From assembly GCA_947245485.1 (NCBI GenBank), contig CAMXOH010000005.1, positions 1-37,745 on the forward strand: 37,745 nt of DNA. The letters are read 5' to 3'. The notes under the pieces are model-generated. The model was given only the letters and a program-made list of their open reading frames with translations. It ran no database searches and was not told the origin of the DNA. Positions 26,493 through 36,144 of the stretch are shown here, in pieces. The translations under genes and the position numbers were made by a program. The first letter of the stretch is position 1; every line of letters begins with the position of its first letter. The DNA comes from an uncultured Clostridia bacterium. Its GTDB lineage: Bacteria; Bacillota; Clostridia; Christensenellales; Borkfalkiaceae.

Positions 26493-27182
26493 ATGGTAAA
26501 AGCTAAGGATTTAAGAAATCAGGCTTGGACAGCTCTTAAAGGTAATTGGGGTACCATGGCGCTTTGCGCGCTCATTTACGAACTCATACTCGGAGCTTGC
26601 GCAGGACTTGCATTCTTTTTTATCGGCGGAGTCGCGCTTTTGGTTCTTTCGGGACCTCTCGCTCTCGGTTTTGCAATTCTCGGATTGCGCGTAATCAGGG
26701 GCGGCGCGTACGTTAAAGTGGAAAATCTTTTCGACGGTTTCAAGAACTTCGGCAAGGCATTCCTTTTACACCTGATTAACAGCATTTTCATCGCTCTGTG
26801 GACGCTTCTTCTCATCGTTCCCGGAATCATCAAAACTCTTTCGTATTCGATGAGCGCTTACATACTTGCTGATAATCCCGATATGGACCCCAACGAAGCG
26901 AGAAAGCAGTCTATGGCAATGATGAAAGGACATAAGTGGAGACTGTTCTGTCTTCATTTCAGCTTCATCGGTTGGTTGCTTCTTTGCATACTTACGTTCG
27001 GCATTCTTACGTTCTGGATTATGCCCTACGAGCAGTCGGCTGTTGCGGCATTCTATCAGGATTTACTTGCAAGAAACGGCGCGGCTAACCCCGTAGCTCC
27101 CGCGGCGCTTCCCGAAGCGGCGGAAGAACCTGCACCCGAAACGGCGGAAAATTCGGTGGAAAATTCGGGCGACGCAGAATAA
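26493..27182 (+). CDS. DUF975-like multi-pass membrane protein
   Basis: KDLRNQAWTALKGNWGTMAL start; LLLIVPGIIKTLSYSMSAYILADNPDMDPNEARKQSMAMMKGHKWRLFCL; start ATG follows a ggagg RBS (the track start is an upstream TTG). Confidence 0.85.
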   Translation: MVKAKDLRNQAWTALKGNWGTMALCALIYELILGACAGLAFFFIGGVALLVLSGPLALGFAILGLRVIRGGAYVKVENLFDGFKNFGKAFLLHLINSIFIALWTLLLIVPGIIKTLSYSMSAYILADNPDMDPNEARKQSMAMMKGHKWRLFCLHFSFIGWLLLCILTFGILTFWIMPYEQSAVAAFYQDLLARNGAANPVAPAALPEAAEEPAPETAENSVENSGDAE

Positions 27183-27220
27183 TTAAATTTTTAAAAAAAT
27201 TAAATAAACGTATAATACTT

Positions 27221-27262
27221 AAAAAACACGCTTACGGCTTAGCCGCAAGCGTGTTTTTTTAT
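27221..27262. terminator. bidirectional intrinsic terminator
   Basis: aaaaaacacgcttacggct-ta-gccgcaagcgtgttttttt. Confidence 0.85.
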
Positions 27263-27268
27263 TTATAC

Positions 27269-28351
27269 TTATTCCTCTTCGCCCGCCAAAATAGCTTCGC
27301 GCTCGGCAACCGCAAGCGCTTCAATCATTTCCTCAATATCGCCCATTATGAACGTATCGAGCGAATACAGCGACAGTCCGATACGGTGGTCTGTTACTCT
27401 GCCCTGCGGGAAATTGTAAGTTCTTATGCGTTCGCTCCTGTCGCCGCGTCCGACAAGGCTCTTTCTGTGCTCGTCGTAAGCGGACTGATTCTGAGTGCTG
27501 TAATAGTCGTAAAGACGAGAACGCAGTACTTTAAACGCTTTGTCTTTATTTTTAAGCTGACTTCTTTCATCCTGACAGGTAACGACTATTCCCGTGGGGA
27601 AATGCGTTATGCGTATCGCCGTTTCCGTCTTGTTTACTTTCTGTCCGCCCGCGCCCGAAGAGCGGTAAACGTCCACGCGTATATCCTCGTCCTTGATTTC
27701 GACTTCGACGTCCTCCGCTTCGGGCAGAACGGCAACCGTCGCCGTAGAGGTATGGACGCGCCCCTGCGATTCCGTTTCGGGTACGCGCTGTACGCGGTGA
27801 ACGCCGCTTTCGAATTTGAGCTGTTTGTATGCGTCCCTGCCGCAAACGTTGAATACAATTTCTTTGATTCCGCCGAGTTCGGTTTCGTTCATTACCACTA
27901 CTTCGACTTTAAGACGGTGATGTTCGCAATAGTTTAAATACATCCTGTAAAGCTCGTAAGCGAACAGCGCGGCTTCCTCGCCGCCCGCTCCTCCGCGGAT
28001 TTCCATAATGCAGTTTCTGTCGTCATTCTTATCCTTGGGCAGAAGGAGAATTTTAATTTCTTCTTTAAGCGCGGCAAGTTTTTCGCGGCAGTCGCCCACT
28101 TCGTTCAAAAGCAGTTCCTTCATCTCCGCGTCCGCTTCGCTCTCCGCCGCTTCCGCCGCGTCGTTCATCTGCTTTAAGGTTTCCGCATACTCGGCGTACT
28201 TTTGCGCAGGCTCGGCAAGTTCGGACTGGTCCTTTGCCGTTTTTGCCCAGAGCGCCGTATCCGAAATAACTTCGGGTTCGCTAAGCCGAACCGACAGTTC
28301 GCAGTAACGTTTGTAAATAGCTTCAAGTTTTACTAAAAATTTCTCTTTCAT
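27269..28351 (-). CDS. prfA: peptide chain release factor 1
   Basis: RSSGAGGQKVNKTETAIRITH GGQ motif; full-length RF1. Confidence 0.97.
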   Translation of the reverse strand: MKEKFLVKLEAIYKRYCELSVRLSEPEVISDTALWAKTAKDQSELAEPAQKYAEYAETLKQMNDAAEAAESEADAEMKELLLNEVGDCREKLAALKEEIKILLLPKDKNDDRNCIMEIRGGAGGEEAALFAYELYRMYLNYCEHHRLKVEVVVMNETELGGIKEIVFNVCGRDAYKQLKFESGVHRVQRVPETESQGRVHTSTATVAVLPEAEDVEVEIKDEDIRVDVYRSSGAGGQKVNKTETAIRITHFPTGIVVTCQDERSQLKNKDKAFKVLRSRLYDYYSTQNQSAYDEHRKSLVGRGDRSERIRTYNFPQGRVTDHRIGLSLYSLDTFIMGDIEEMIEALAVAEREAILAGEEE

Positions 28352-28413
28352 AACAACCTTACGTTGGCATTATAACCGTAATGTACTTTCGGCAAATCAA
28401 ATTTAAATACTTA

Positions 28414-28440
28414 AAGAGGGCGTTTCGCCCTCTTTTTCTT
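28414..28440. terminator. hairpin terminator-like
   Basis: agagggcg-ttt-cgccctct followed by ttttctt. Confidence 0.6.
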
Positions 28441-28452
28441 ACGTTAAACCGC

Positions 28453-30288
28453 TCAGAACGCGATTTTCAAAAATCTGTCCACTCCGTTTAAATCTTTCAT
28501 AACCATTGCGTAGTCGCGCTTTTCGAATAGTTTCAATATATCCTCGGTCTGCCCCTCGCCGCATTCGAGAAGCAAAACGCCGCCGCGGGCAAGATAGCGC
28601 GTTACCGTCTTTGCGAGCTTGCGGTAGAAATCGAGTCCGTCCTCGCCGCCGTCAAGCGCGATTTTAGGTTCGAATTCACGTACCTCTCTCTGCAACTCTG
28701 CAATTTCGCTGCTCTTTATGTACGGAGGATTACACACTATGAGATTAAATCTTCCTCGTACGGAAGTAAATAAATCGCTTTGAATAAAGTTAACGTTTAC
28801 GCCGTTGAGCGCCGCGTTCTCTTTTGCGAGCATAATCGCCGCGTCGGATAAATCCGCGCCGGTAACGCTTATGTTCCTGCCCGCGCAGCTTTTGGCGATA
28901 GATACGGCAATGCAACCCGAACCCGTACACATATCGAGAACTTTATCGCCGTCCTCGATGGTTTTTACGGCGTAATCCGCAAGAATTTCCGTTTCGGGTC
29001 TGGGAATGAGCGCGCGCTCGTCAACCTTGATTTTACAGCCGTAAAATTCGGTGTCGCCTATTATATACCAAAGCGGTCTGCCTGTAAGGCGTTTTTGAAC
29101 TATTTCGTTTATGCGTTTGCTCTCAAACGGCAGTATCACGCGTTCTACGGCAAGTTCGCTTCGCTTTAAGCCGAGAACAAGCGAATATATCCATTCCGCG
29201 TCGCTTGCGTCTATTTGCTTTTCGGCGAATTTTTTCTTAGTCGCTTCGAGCATTTTTGACAAAATACCGTCGGTGACGAATTCCGTTTCGGGAACCGTCG
29301 CATCCGCGTCCATTTCAAGCACTTTATTGAACGCCGCGATTGCAACTTCTACCATTTCTTCGTCTGGTTCGCGCGTCGTCAGCACTTTCTGCAAGAGCTT
29401 GCCGGGCGCCTTGAATATGCCTACGAATTTATTATCGAACTTTGCAAGCAATTTTAAAACTTCATACGAAATTCCCGCTATAATAGGAAGCAGAATAAAT
29501 TCGATGCCTATGTTTATTAAGAATCGCAGTATCCCCGAACTTACGGGTAACAGGTACGCGTAAAACGCCCATGTAGCCGCGGAAATCACAACTATATTGA
29601 TGAAAAGAACGATGAATAAGAACGAAGTTCCGCATCTGTCGTGAATGCGCGAACACTGCATAACCTTTTCGGGCGTAAGTTCGACGCCGCGTTCGAAGGC
29701 GTTGATTGTCTTATGCTCCGCGCCGTGATACATATACAGTCTGCGTATATCGCTCAATACTAAGATAATAGACAGATAAGCTATAAAAATAATTAACTTG
29801 ATTACGCCGAGCAATACGTAATACGCCCAGTGGAACTCGTTTATAACGGGAAAAGGTTTTTGCAATAAACCTACCAGAAAGCGCGGAAGAACGATGAAAA
29901 TACCTATTGCGAGAATTACGCCCAATAATGCGGAAATAAACGAAACAACGTCCATTATGTTGACTTTGAATTTTTCCGCAAAAAGTTTCTTAATCCTTCC
30001 CGGCTCTTCGTCGCTCCCCTCGCCGTAAACCGCGGCGGAGCGCATAAGCGTTTTCGTTCCGCGCACAAGCGAAATTACAAGGTTGAAAATTCCGCGCAAA
30101 AACGGAATTTTAAGAATGCGCGACATATGTTTGCCGCGTTTTATTCTTTTGGCTTCTACCTGAATTTCGCCGTCGGGGTCGCGCACGGCGGTTGCCATAC
30201 ACGTTTTTCCCATCATCATTACGCCTTCAAGAACGGCTTGCCCGCCAATGTATGTACAATTTTTCTTTTTCTTTTCTTTTTTTGCCAT
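28453..30288 (-). CDS. prmC: fusion: N-terminal DUF1385 (YqhQ-like) membrane protein plus C-terminal PrmC release-factor glutamine methyltransferase
   Basis: YIGGQAVLEGVMMMG and YHGAEHKTINAFE (DUF1385); RPLWYIIGDTEFYG, LIPRPETEILADYA, DMCTGSGCIAVSIA, NPPYI (PrmC) in one uninterrupted 611-codon ORF. Confidence 0.9.
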   Translation of the reverse strand: MAKKEKKKKNCTYIGGQAVLEGVMMMGKTCMATAVRDPDGEIQVEAKRIKRGKHMSRILKIPFLRGIFNLVISLVRGTKTLMRSAAVYGEGSDEEPGRIKKLFAEKFKVNIMDVVSFISALLGVILAIGIFIVLPRFLVGLLQKPFPVINEFHWAYYVLLGVIKLIIFIAYLSIILVLSDIRRLYMYHGAEHKTINAFERGVELTPEKVMQCSRIHDRCGTSFLFIVLFINIVVISAATWAFYAYLLPVSSGILRFLINIGIEFILLPIIAGISYEVLKLLAKFDNKFVGIFKAPGKLLQKVLTTREPDEEMVEVAIAAFNKVLEMDADATVPETEFVTDGILSKMLEATKKKFAEKQIDASDAEWIYSLVLGLKRSELAVERVILPFESKRINEIVQKRLTGRPLWYIIGDTEFYGCKIKVDERALIPRPETEILADYAVKTIEDGDKVLDMCTGSGCIAVSIAKSCAGRNISVTGADLSDAAIMLAKENAALNGVNVNFIQSDLFTSVRGRFNLIVCNPPYIKSSEIAELQREVREFEPKIALDGGEDGLDFYRKLAKTVTRYLARGGVLLLECGEGQTEDILKLFEKRDYAMVMKDLNGVDRFLKIAF

Positions 30289-30364
30289 AACTTAAAGTCA
30301 CTTTATATCTTCTTTGTTATCAGATTACGGAAAATAATACGTTTTCAGTCCTGAAAATAAATAT

Positions 30365-30386
30365 AGCCCCAATTTAATTGGAGCCA
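30365..30386 (-). terminator. terminator-like hairpin after rpmE
   Basis: Minus strand gctccaat-taa-attggggc followed by tatatttatttt. Confidence 0.5.
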
Positions 30387-30397
30387 CATTCGTTTGT

Positions 30398-30601
30398 TTA
30401 GATATTATATCTTTTCTTAAACTTGTCTACACGGCCGCCTGTATCAACAAGCTTCTGTTTACCGGTAAAGAAAGGATGGCACTTATCGCATATGTCCACT
30501 TTCAGAGTATCAACTTTCTTTGTAGTGCCGGTTTTGAACGTAGCTCCGCATGCGCATACAACCGTCACTTCGTGATAGTCGGGATGTATTTCGGGCTTCA
30601 T
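30398..30601 (-). CDS. rpmE: 50S ribosomal protein L31, zinc-binding type
   Basis: [60 protein letters not shown]. Confidence 0.97.
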   Translation of the reverse strand: MKPEIHPDYHEVTVVCACGATFKTGTTKKVDTLKVDICDKCHPFFTGKQKLVDTGGRVDKFKKRYNI

Positions 30602-30770
30602 AACTTTTTACCTCACTTAATTTCTTGTAATACCCCTCAATTATATACAAAACGGACTTGCAAGTCAATTAATTTCATTAACTCATTTAAAAAATAATAT
30701 TTTGTTATTTTTGCCCGAAAAGCCTTATGTTACTATACACATTGTCAACCAAATAAATGCGGCAATTTAG

Positions 30771-30799
30771 TTGCCAATTTCCGTAATTTAGCGTATAAT
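30771..30799 (+). promoter_or_regulatory. promoter TTGCCA-N17-TATAAT, 9 nt before the ATG
   Basis: TTGCCA 30771-30776, TATAAT 30794-30799, ATG 30809. Confidence 0.65.
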
Positions 30800-30808
30800 G
30801 AGGTAACT

Positions 30809-31831
30809 ATGGATAACTGGGTACTCAAAGGCGTACGCAATCTTGTAAACGAAACCGCGGAAACGAAAGAAATTTCGCCGACGCAAGTCAAGGTTAAAGT
30901 TACGCATCTTCTCATTTCCAATTTCGACGCGCTTATTTTCAACGGAGACGTTGCGGCGCAATACCCCAAGACTATCGGCAGGTTTGCCGTAGGTCTTGTA
31001 ACCGAAGTCGGCGAACAGTGTTACGGCGTTAAAAAGGGCGAGAGAGTTTACCTCGAATCGGCTAAATCCTGCGGCTCGTGCTACAACTGCAAGAGCGGTA
31101 AACGCGACAGGTGCGACGACATACAGCTTGCGGGCAGGGATTTCGACGGATTCCTGCGCGATTTCGTCGTATGCGAATATACGGAAGTTTCGCCTCTTCC
31201 CGATTCCGTGGACAATTTGCAGGCGCTGTGCATAGAAATGGTCGGCATTGCCGAAAATATCTATGATAAACTTAATCTGTCCGCGGGTCAGAGAGTCGCC
31301 GTTGTGGGACAGGATTGCCTCGGCAATATAATAGCGCAGGTTCTGCAATACCATAAGGTTATACCTATCGTTATAGACAATAACCCCGGTAATCTCGAAA
31401 AGGCGAAAAAATGCGGCATTTACTACGCGTTCCCCGCCGACGACGCTATTATAGATAACGTTATGGAAGCTACTAACGGGAATTTATGCGACGCCGCCGT
31501 CTATTCGGCAAGTTCGCGCCTGCCTATTTCCTTGCCTTCGCGCATTATCGGCAAGAAAAAGTCGCTTATTTTAAGCGGGTTCACTTCATTGCACAGCGCG
31601 TTCGACGCACGCGATATTCTCGAAAAGGATTTAACCGTGTTCGGCGTGACGAGCGCGGCAAACTATACGGATTCCGTAATCAATATGCTTTTGCACGGCG
31701 CGGTGAACACAGACTGCTTCGACAAAGAGATTATAAGCCAGTTTGACCCTGTAAGGGTTCTTACCGAACGTTGCGAAAACATATCCTCGTCAGCCAACAG
31801 CAAACTAACCGTACTTAAAATGATTTTCTGA
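30809..31831 (+). CDS. medium-chain (zinc-type) alcohol dehydrogenase-like protein
   Basis: KSCGSCYNCKSGKRDRCDDIQLAGRDFDGF structural-zinc lobe; Rossmann region AGQRVAVVGQDCLGNIIAQVLQ. Confidence 0.85.
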   Translation: MDNWVLKGVRNLVNETAETKEISPTQVKVKVTHLLISNFDALIFNGDVAAQYPKTIGRFAVGLVTEVGEQCYGVKKGERVYLESAKSCGSCYNCKSGKRDRCDDIQLAGRDFDGFLRDFVVCEYTEVSPLPDSVDNLQALCIEMVGIAENIYDKLNLSAGQRVAVVGQDCLGNIIAQVLQYHKVIPIVIDNNPGNLEKAKKCGIYYAFPADDAIIDNVMEATNGNLCDAAVYSASSRLPISLPSRIIGKKKSLILSGFTSLHSAFDARDILEKDLTVFGVTSAANYTDSVINMLLHGAVNTDCFDKEIISQFDPVRVLTERCENISSSANSKLTVLKMIF

Positions 31832-31859
31832 ACCGCGCCGTTAAAAGGGTTCCCCGTTT

Positions 31860-33278
31860 ATGCGCAATTTTCCGAAAATTATATTTTCAATCAATTTTCT
31901 GAATATATTACTGATTGCGGCAGAATGTGCCGCAATTATTTTTTTATGCCTGTATTTGCCCGCCTTTATGCCCGTTGCGGCGGCGTTTATTATAATATGG
32001 GTTATTACTCTGATTACCGTAATTTTCGCCGTAGGCAGAGGCGGCTCGCCCGAAATTAACTGCTCTACTGCGCTTTTCATAATCGCGTTGCCCATAGCGG
32101 GCGCGCTTGTATTCGCGCTTTCAAGGCTCAGAAAAAAGGAACGCGGAACTTTCACCGTAACTAACGCGCAGCCGCAAGGCGGACTCGAAGCCGCCGCGTA
32201 CGAGTACTGCGGCATATGCGGCGCGGGTTACGACAAAGCAATTTATTTTACGGGCGGAAGCGACTACTTCAACCTGCTGTTCAAAGAAATCGAGCGGGCG
32301 AAAGAATACGTGTATCTCGAATACTTCATAATAAGCCGCGGCAAAATATTTTCCCGCCTTATCTCCGCCCTGCGCACGGCGAAAAGCAACGGCGCGGAAA
32401 TAAAAATCATTATCGACGGAATAGGTTCGGCGTTTAAATCGGGCAGAAAGGAAATGAAAAAACTGAGAGACGCGGGCGCGGAAGTCAAAATATTTCACCG
32501 CCTGCTCCCCCTCGTCTGCATGCGCCTGAATTTCAGAGACCACAGAAAAATCGCCGTTATAGACGGCAAGGCTGCTTTTACGGGCGGCTTCAATATCGCC
32601 GACGAATACGCCAACGTGTCGAGTCCGTTCGGGCATTGGAAAGATACGGGCGTAGCGGTGTACGGCGCGGCGGCGGAAGCGTTTTGCGGAATGTTCCTCT
32701 CCGTATGGCAAGGCGGATACAGGAGCGAAATAAGCGAGGGCGGTAAGTACCGCTGTCTGCCATACTACGACAGTCCACCCGACAGAGCGGGTTTTTGCGA
32801 GAATGCGTACGCTTCGGCGATTAATTCCGCAAGGGAACGCGTGCATATATTCACCCCGTATTTTTGCGCGGGCGAAAAACTTTCCTCCGCATTGGAATTT
32901 GCGGCTATGCGCGGCGTGGACGTGAGGATTATAATTCCGCATATTCCGGACAAAAACTATGCATTCGAGCTTTCAAAGGCGTCCGCGCTTCCGCTCACTG
33001 CGAAAGGCGTGAAGTTCTACGAATACACGCCCGGATTTATGCACGCCAAGAGTATGGTTTGCGACGATACCCTGTTTATCGGCAGTTACAACTTCGACCA
33101 CCGCTCTATGAGATTGAATTACGAATGCGGCATTGCGTTCCGCGGCGAAATTTGCGAAGCCGCCGAGCGGGATTTCTGGAACTGCTTGCGCCTTTCTTCC
33201 CGTCTGTCGCAGGGAAAACTTACAAGGACGAAAAGATTTAAAAGGTTCGTTTTGAAGCTGTTTGCGCCCTTAATGTGA
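31860..33278 (+). CDS. cls: second cardiolipin synthase / phospholipase D family
   Basis: HRKIAVIDGKAAFTGGFNIADEY and HAKSMVCDDTLFIGSYNFDHRSM. Confidence 0.92.
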   Translation: MRNFPKIIFSINFLNILLIAAECAAIIFLCLYLPAFMPVAAAFIIIWVITLITVIFAVGRGGSPEINCSTALFIIALPIAGALVFALSRLRKKERGTFTVTNAQPQGGLEAAAYEYCGICGAGYDKAIYFTGGSDYFNLLFKEIERAKEYVYLEYFIISRGKIFSRLISALRTAKSNGAEIKIIIDGIGSAFKSGRKEMKKLRDAGAEVKIFHRLLPLVCMRLNFRDHRKIAVIDGKAAFTGGFNIADEYANVSSPFGHWKDTGVAVYGAAAEAFCGMFLSVWQGGYRSEISEGGKYRCLPYYDSPPDRAGFCENAYASAINSARERVHIFTPYFCAGEKLSSALEFAAMRGVDVRIIIPHIPDKNYAFELSKASALPLTAKGVKFYEYTPGFMHAKSMVCDDTLFIGSYNFDHRSMRLNYECGIAFRGEICEAAERDFWNCLRLSSRLSQGKLTRTKRFKRFVLKLFAPLM

Positions 33279-33383
33279 CTTACCGCGTAAAATTGCCGCG
33301 GCGCAGGATATTGACTTGACGGCTTTTAATTGCTATAATGTAAAAGTAAAAACTTGCTTGCAATGTTTTAAGGAGAAACGCAA

Positions 33384-34190
33384 ATGATACTCAATGAAAA
33401 TTACACGCTCGGCAACGGCTTGACAATCCCAAAAATCGCTTTGGGCACTTGGCAAATGAGCGAGGAACAAGCCGAGCAGGCGTCGCTTGCGGCGATTAGG
33501 ACGGGTTACAGGCATATAGACACCGCGGCGGCTTACTGCAACGAAAAGGGCGTAGGACGCGCGCTCAAAGCCTGCGGAATACCCCGCGGCGAACTGTTCG
33601 TCACAAGCAAAATTCCCGCCGAAATAAAGTCGTATAAACAGGCGAAAGAGAGCATACGCAATTCTCTCGACTATATAGGTTCGGAAATAGACCTTATACT
33701 CATTCATTCCCCCACGCCGTGGGACGAACTGTGGGGCAACGGCAACCGTTATTACGAAGAAAATCTCGAAGTGTGGAAGGCTTTGGAGGAGGAACACAGA
33801 GCCGGCAATATACGCGCGCTCGGCGTTTCCAACTTCAATGCCGACGATATACGCAATATTCTTTCGCATTGCGAAATCAAACCGCTCGTCAACCAGATTT
33901 GCGTATACATAGGCAATGTGCCCAAGGGCGTTATAGAGTATTGCAAGGACGAAAATATTTTAGTCGAAGCGTATTCGCCCAACGCAACGGGCAGACTCAA
34001 AAACAACGCAACGGTAGCCGAAACAGCAAAGAAATACGGCGTGAGCGTGCCCCGGCTCGGAATAAGGTTCTGTCTGCAACTCGGACTTCTTCCCCTCCCC
34101 AAAACCGTTCACGAGGAATATATCCGCCAAAACGCGGACGTGGATTTCAATATCTCCGACGGGGATATGCAACTGCTTTTATCCCTTTAA
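33384..34190 (+). CDS. aldo/keto reductase
   Basis: NGLTIPKIALGTWQM, GYRHIDTAAAYCNEKGVGRAL, LILIHSPTPWDELW, GVSNFNADDI; aaggag RBS. Confidence 0.95.
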   Translation: MILNENYTLGNGLTIPKIALGTWQMSEEQAEQASLAAIRTGYRHIDTAAAYCNEKGVGRALKACGIPRGELFVTSKIPAEIKSYKQAKESIRNSLDYIGSEIDLILIHSPTPWDELWGNGNRYYEENLEVWKALEEEHRAGNIRALGVSNFNADDIRNILSHCEIKPLVNQICVYIGNVPKGVIEYCKDENILVEAYSPNATGRLKNNATVAETAKKYGVSVPRLGIRFCLQLGLLPLPKTVHEEYIRQNADVDFNISDGDMQLLLSL

Positions 34191-34221
34191 AAGCATTTAC
34201 TTCTACTGCGGATTAACGCAC

Positions 34222-34250
34222 TTGACACGCGCTCTGCCGTAGGGTATAAT
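34222..34250 (+). promoter_or_regulatory. consensus promoter TTGACA-N17-TATAAT, 6 nt before the ATG
   Basis: TTGACA 34222-34227, TATAAT 34245-34250, ATG 34257. Confidence 0.8.
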
Positions 34251-34256
34251 ATTTTT

Positions 34257-35039
34257 ATGGTTAAATTTATTGCTTCGGATTTGGACGGCACACTGCTTCC
34301 GCCGAGCAAAATTCTGCCCGAAGAAACTTTCGGCGTCATAGACAGGCTTTACGAAAAAGGCATACTATTTGCACCCGCAAGCGGCAGACAGCTACCAAAT
34401 TTAAAGAAACTGTTTGCTCCCGTTCTCGATAAAATAGCTATAATCGCCGAAAACGGCGCGCTTGTGTGGTACGGCGATACTGTCTTTACGAACCCGACGC
34501 CAAAGGACGGCGTAAAACGCGCACTGGCTCTAATCCGCGAGGAAAAGGGTTTATATCCGCTGTTTTCTTGCGCGGAATGCGCCTATTATGAAGACGATTT
34601 TCCGCCTTTTGTAAACGTTGCGAAAAAATCTTATTCTAACGTCGAGCGCGCAAATCTCGACGAAATTGCCGAAACGCAGACGGTAATGAAAATTTCGGTA
34701 TGGGACGAAACTCCGCCGTGCGCGGAACACGGGGGAATTATTCTTCCGCCTAAAATAAGCGGATTGAGAACGGTTGTTTCGGGTTACGACTGGTTGGACG
34801 TATCCTCTCCCACTTCAAACAAAGGCGAGGGGTTGGAAGCGCTTTTGAAAATACTTAAAATAGACAAGAGCGAGTGTATGGCGTTCGGAGACCATATGAA
34901 CGATTTGGAGCTTTTGCAGGCTTGCGGACAGCCTTACGTAACGGAGAACGCATTCCCCGCTCTTCAAGAGATATTCAAAAACCGCGTTCCGTCAAATGCG
35001 GAACACGGAGTATTAACTAAAATAAAAGAATTTTTATAA
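34257..35039 (+). CDS. HAD superfamily (Cof-type) hydrolase
   Basis: FIASDLDGTLLPPSK motif I; SNKGEGLEALL; MAFGDHMNDLELLQACGQ. Confidence 0.92.
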   Translation: MVKFIASDLDGTLLPPSKILPEETFGVIDRLYEKGILFAPASGRQLPNLKKLFAPVLDKIAIIAENGALVWYGDTVFTNPTPKDGVKRALALIREEKGLYPLFSCAECAYYEDDFPPFVNVAKKSYSNVERANLDEIAETQTVMKISVWDETPPCAEHGGIILPPKISGLRTVVSGYDWLDVSSPTSNKGEGLEALLKILKIDKSECMAFGDHMNDLELLQACGQPYVTENAFPALQEIFKNRVPSNAEHGVLTKIKEFL

Positions 35040-35050
35040 GAGGTGTACTT

Positions 35051-35641
35051 ATGAAGATACTGTTTGCGTCGGATATTCACGGTTCGGCTAAATATTGCAG
35101 ACTTTTGCTCGAAGCATTCAAACGCGAGGGCGCGGATAAACTCGCGCTCTTGGGAGATACTCTCTATCACGGTCCGAGAAACCCTCTGCCCGAGGAGTAT
35201 GCGCCCCAACAGGTTGTGGAGATGCTTACGGAGTTCAAAGACAAAATAATCGGCATTCGCGGCAACTGCGACGCGGAAATCGACGAATGCCTTCTGCCCT
35301 TCCCCCTCTCCGATTATTCGTCGGTATTTACCGACGGGTTGAGCATATACCTTTCGCACGGACACAGAGCCGTTCCCGCGCTCGGCAAAGGCGCGATTTA
35401 CATAACGGGGCACACCCATCTGCCTTTCAACGTAAGACAACCCAACGGTTTTCATCACCTTAATCCCGGTTCGGTATCGTTGCCGAAAGAGGAAAGTCCG
35501 CGCGGGTATATTCTCTATTCCGCACGCTCCTTTACCTTTAAGACTTTGGAAGGCGAGCAGTACGATAAACTCGATTTGCTTATACGCACTCCCATAAGAA
35601 AAAATCCAGTGCTTCACCGTAAAGCAATAAGAAGAAGATAA
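35051..35641 (+). CDS. YfcE/MJ0936-family phosphodiesterase
   Basis: MKILFASDIHGS, LLGDTLYHGP, GIRGNCDAEID, LSHGHR, ITGHTHLP, NPGSVSLPKE. Confidence 0.92.
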   Translation: MKILFASDIHGSAKYCRLLLEAFKREGADKLALLGDTLYHGPRNPLPEEYAPQQVVEMLTEFKDKIIGIRGNCDAEIDECLLPFPLSDYSSVFTDGLSIYLSHGHRAVPALGKGAIYITGHTHLPFNVRQPNGFHHLNPGSVSLPKEESPRGYILYSARSFTFKTLEGEQYDKLDLLIRTPIRKNPVLHRKAIRRR

Positions 35642-35660
35642 AAGTTTTAAGTAAAGTAAA

Positions 35661-35687
35661 AGCGCGCCGATTTATCGGCGCGCTTTT
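35661..35687 (+). terminator. intrinsic terminator
   Basis: agcgcgccga-ttta-tcggcgcgct then ttg. Confidence 0.75.
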
Positions 35688-35695
35688 GTCGTTCA

Positions 35696-35920
35696 TTAAA
35701 CGTTAAGTAAACGAAGAATGTGCTTTTGTACAATCATAAGGATAAGGTCAATAATCCAAATGATGTTCCAACCCAACAGCAGACGCAGTATACCTGCTAC
35801 GATTTTGCCTTCGCCGAATCTCGTAATCCAGCCGCAAACCCAAGAAGTAATGGGAATGATAGCTAAAATAACACTGACGATATAGCTTAATCCGAAATAA
35901 TCACCTTTTCTACTTGCCAT
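35696..35920 (-). CDS. small membrane protein (74 aa)
   Basis: Two hydrophobic segments; ggagag RBS. Confidence 0.7.
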   Translation of the reverse strand: MASRKGDYFGLSYIVSVILAIIPITSWVCGWITRFGEGKIVAGILRLLLGWNIIWIIDLILMIVQKHILRLLNV

Positions 35921-36144
35921 TATATCTCTCCTTTATTTTATTATATTTATATTATACCACGCCCGAAAGATATGTCAATAATATGATTTAAATTTTAAAA
36001 AAATTTGCCTTATCCGCACTATTCCGCATTAATGAAAAAAACTTTAAGCAATATTCAGTCCGCCCGTTTACATTTTGCTTTTTCTGTGATAAAATTTTTA
36101 TGAGAGAGAATATTTTAAATTACGTAAGGCTATTATAAGGAGAA

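Noticed and set aside
32121-32942. 273-aa minus-strand ORF over the second cls
   Set aside because: Antisense to a PLD-motif gene with full-length homology; no domain signal.
4004-33278. Two cls genes as evidence of a recent segmental duplication
   Set aside because: The two proteins are clearly diverged outside the PLD motifs and their neighbours differ; multiple cls paralogues are common in Firmicutes.
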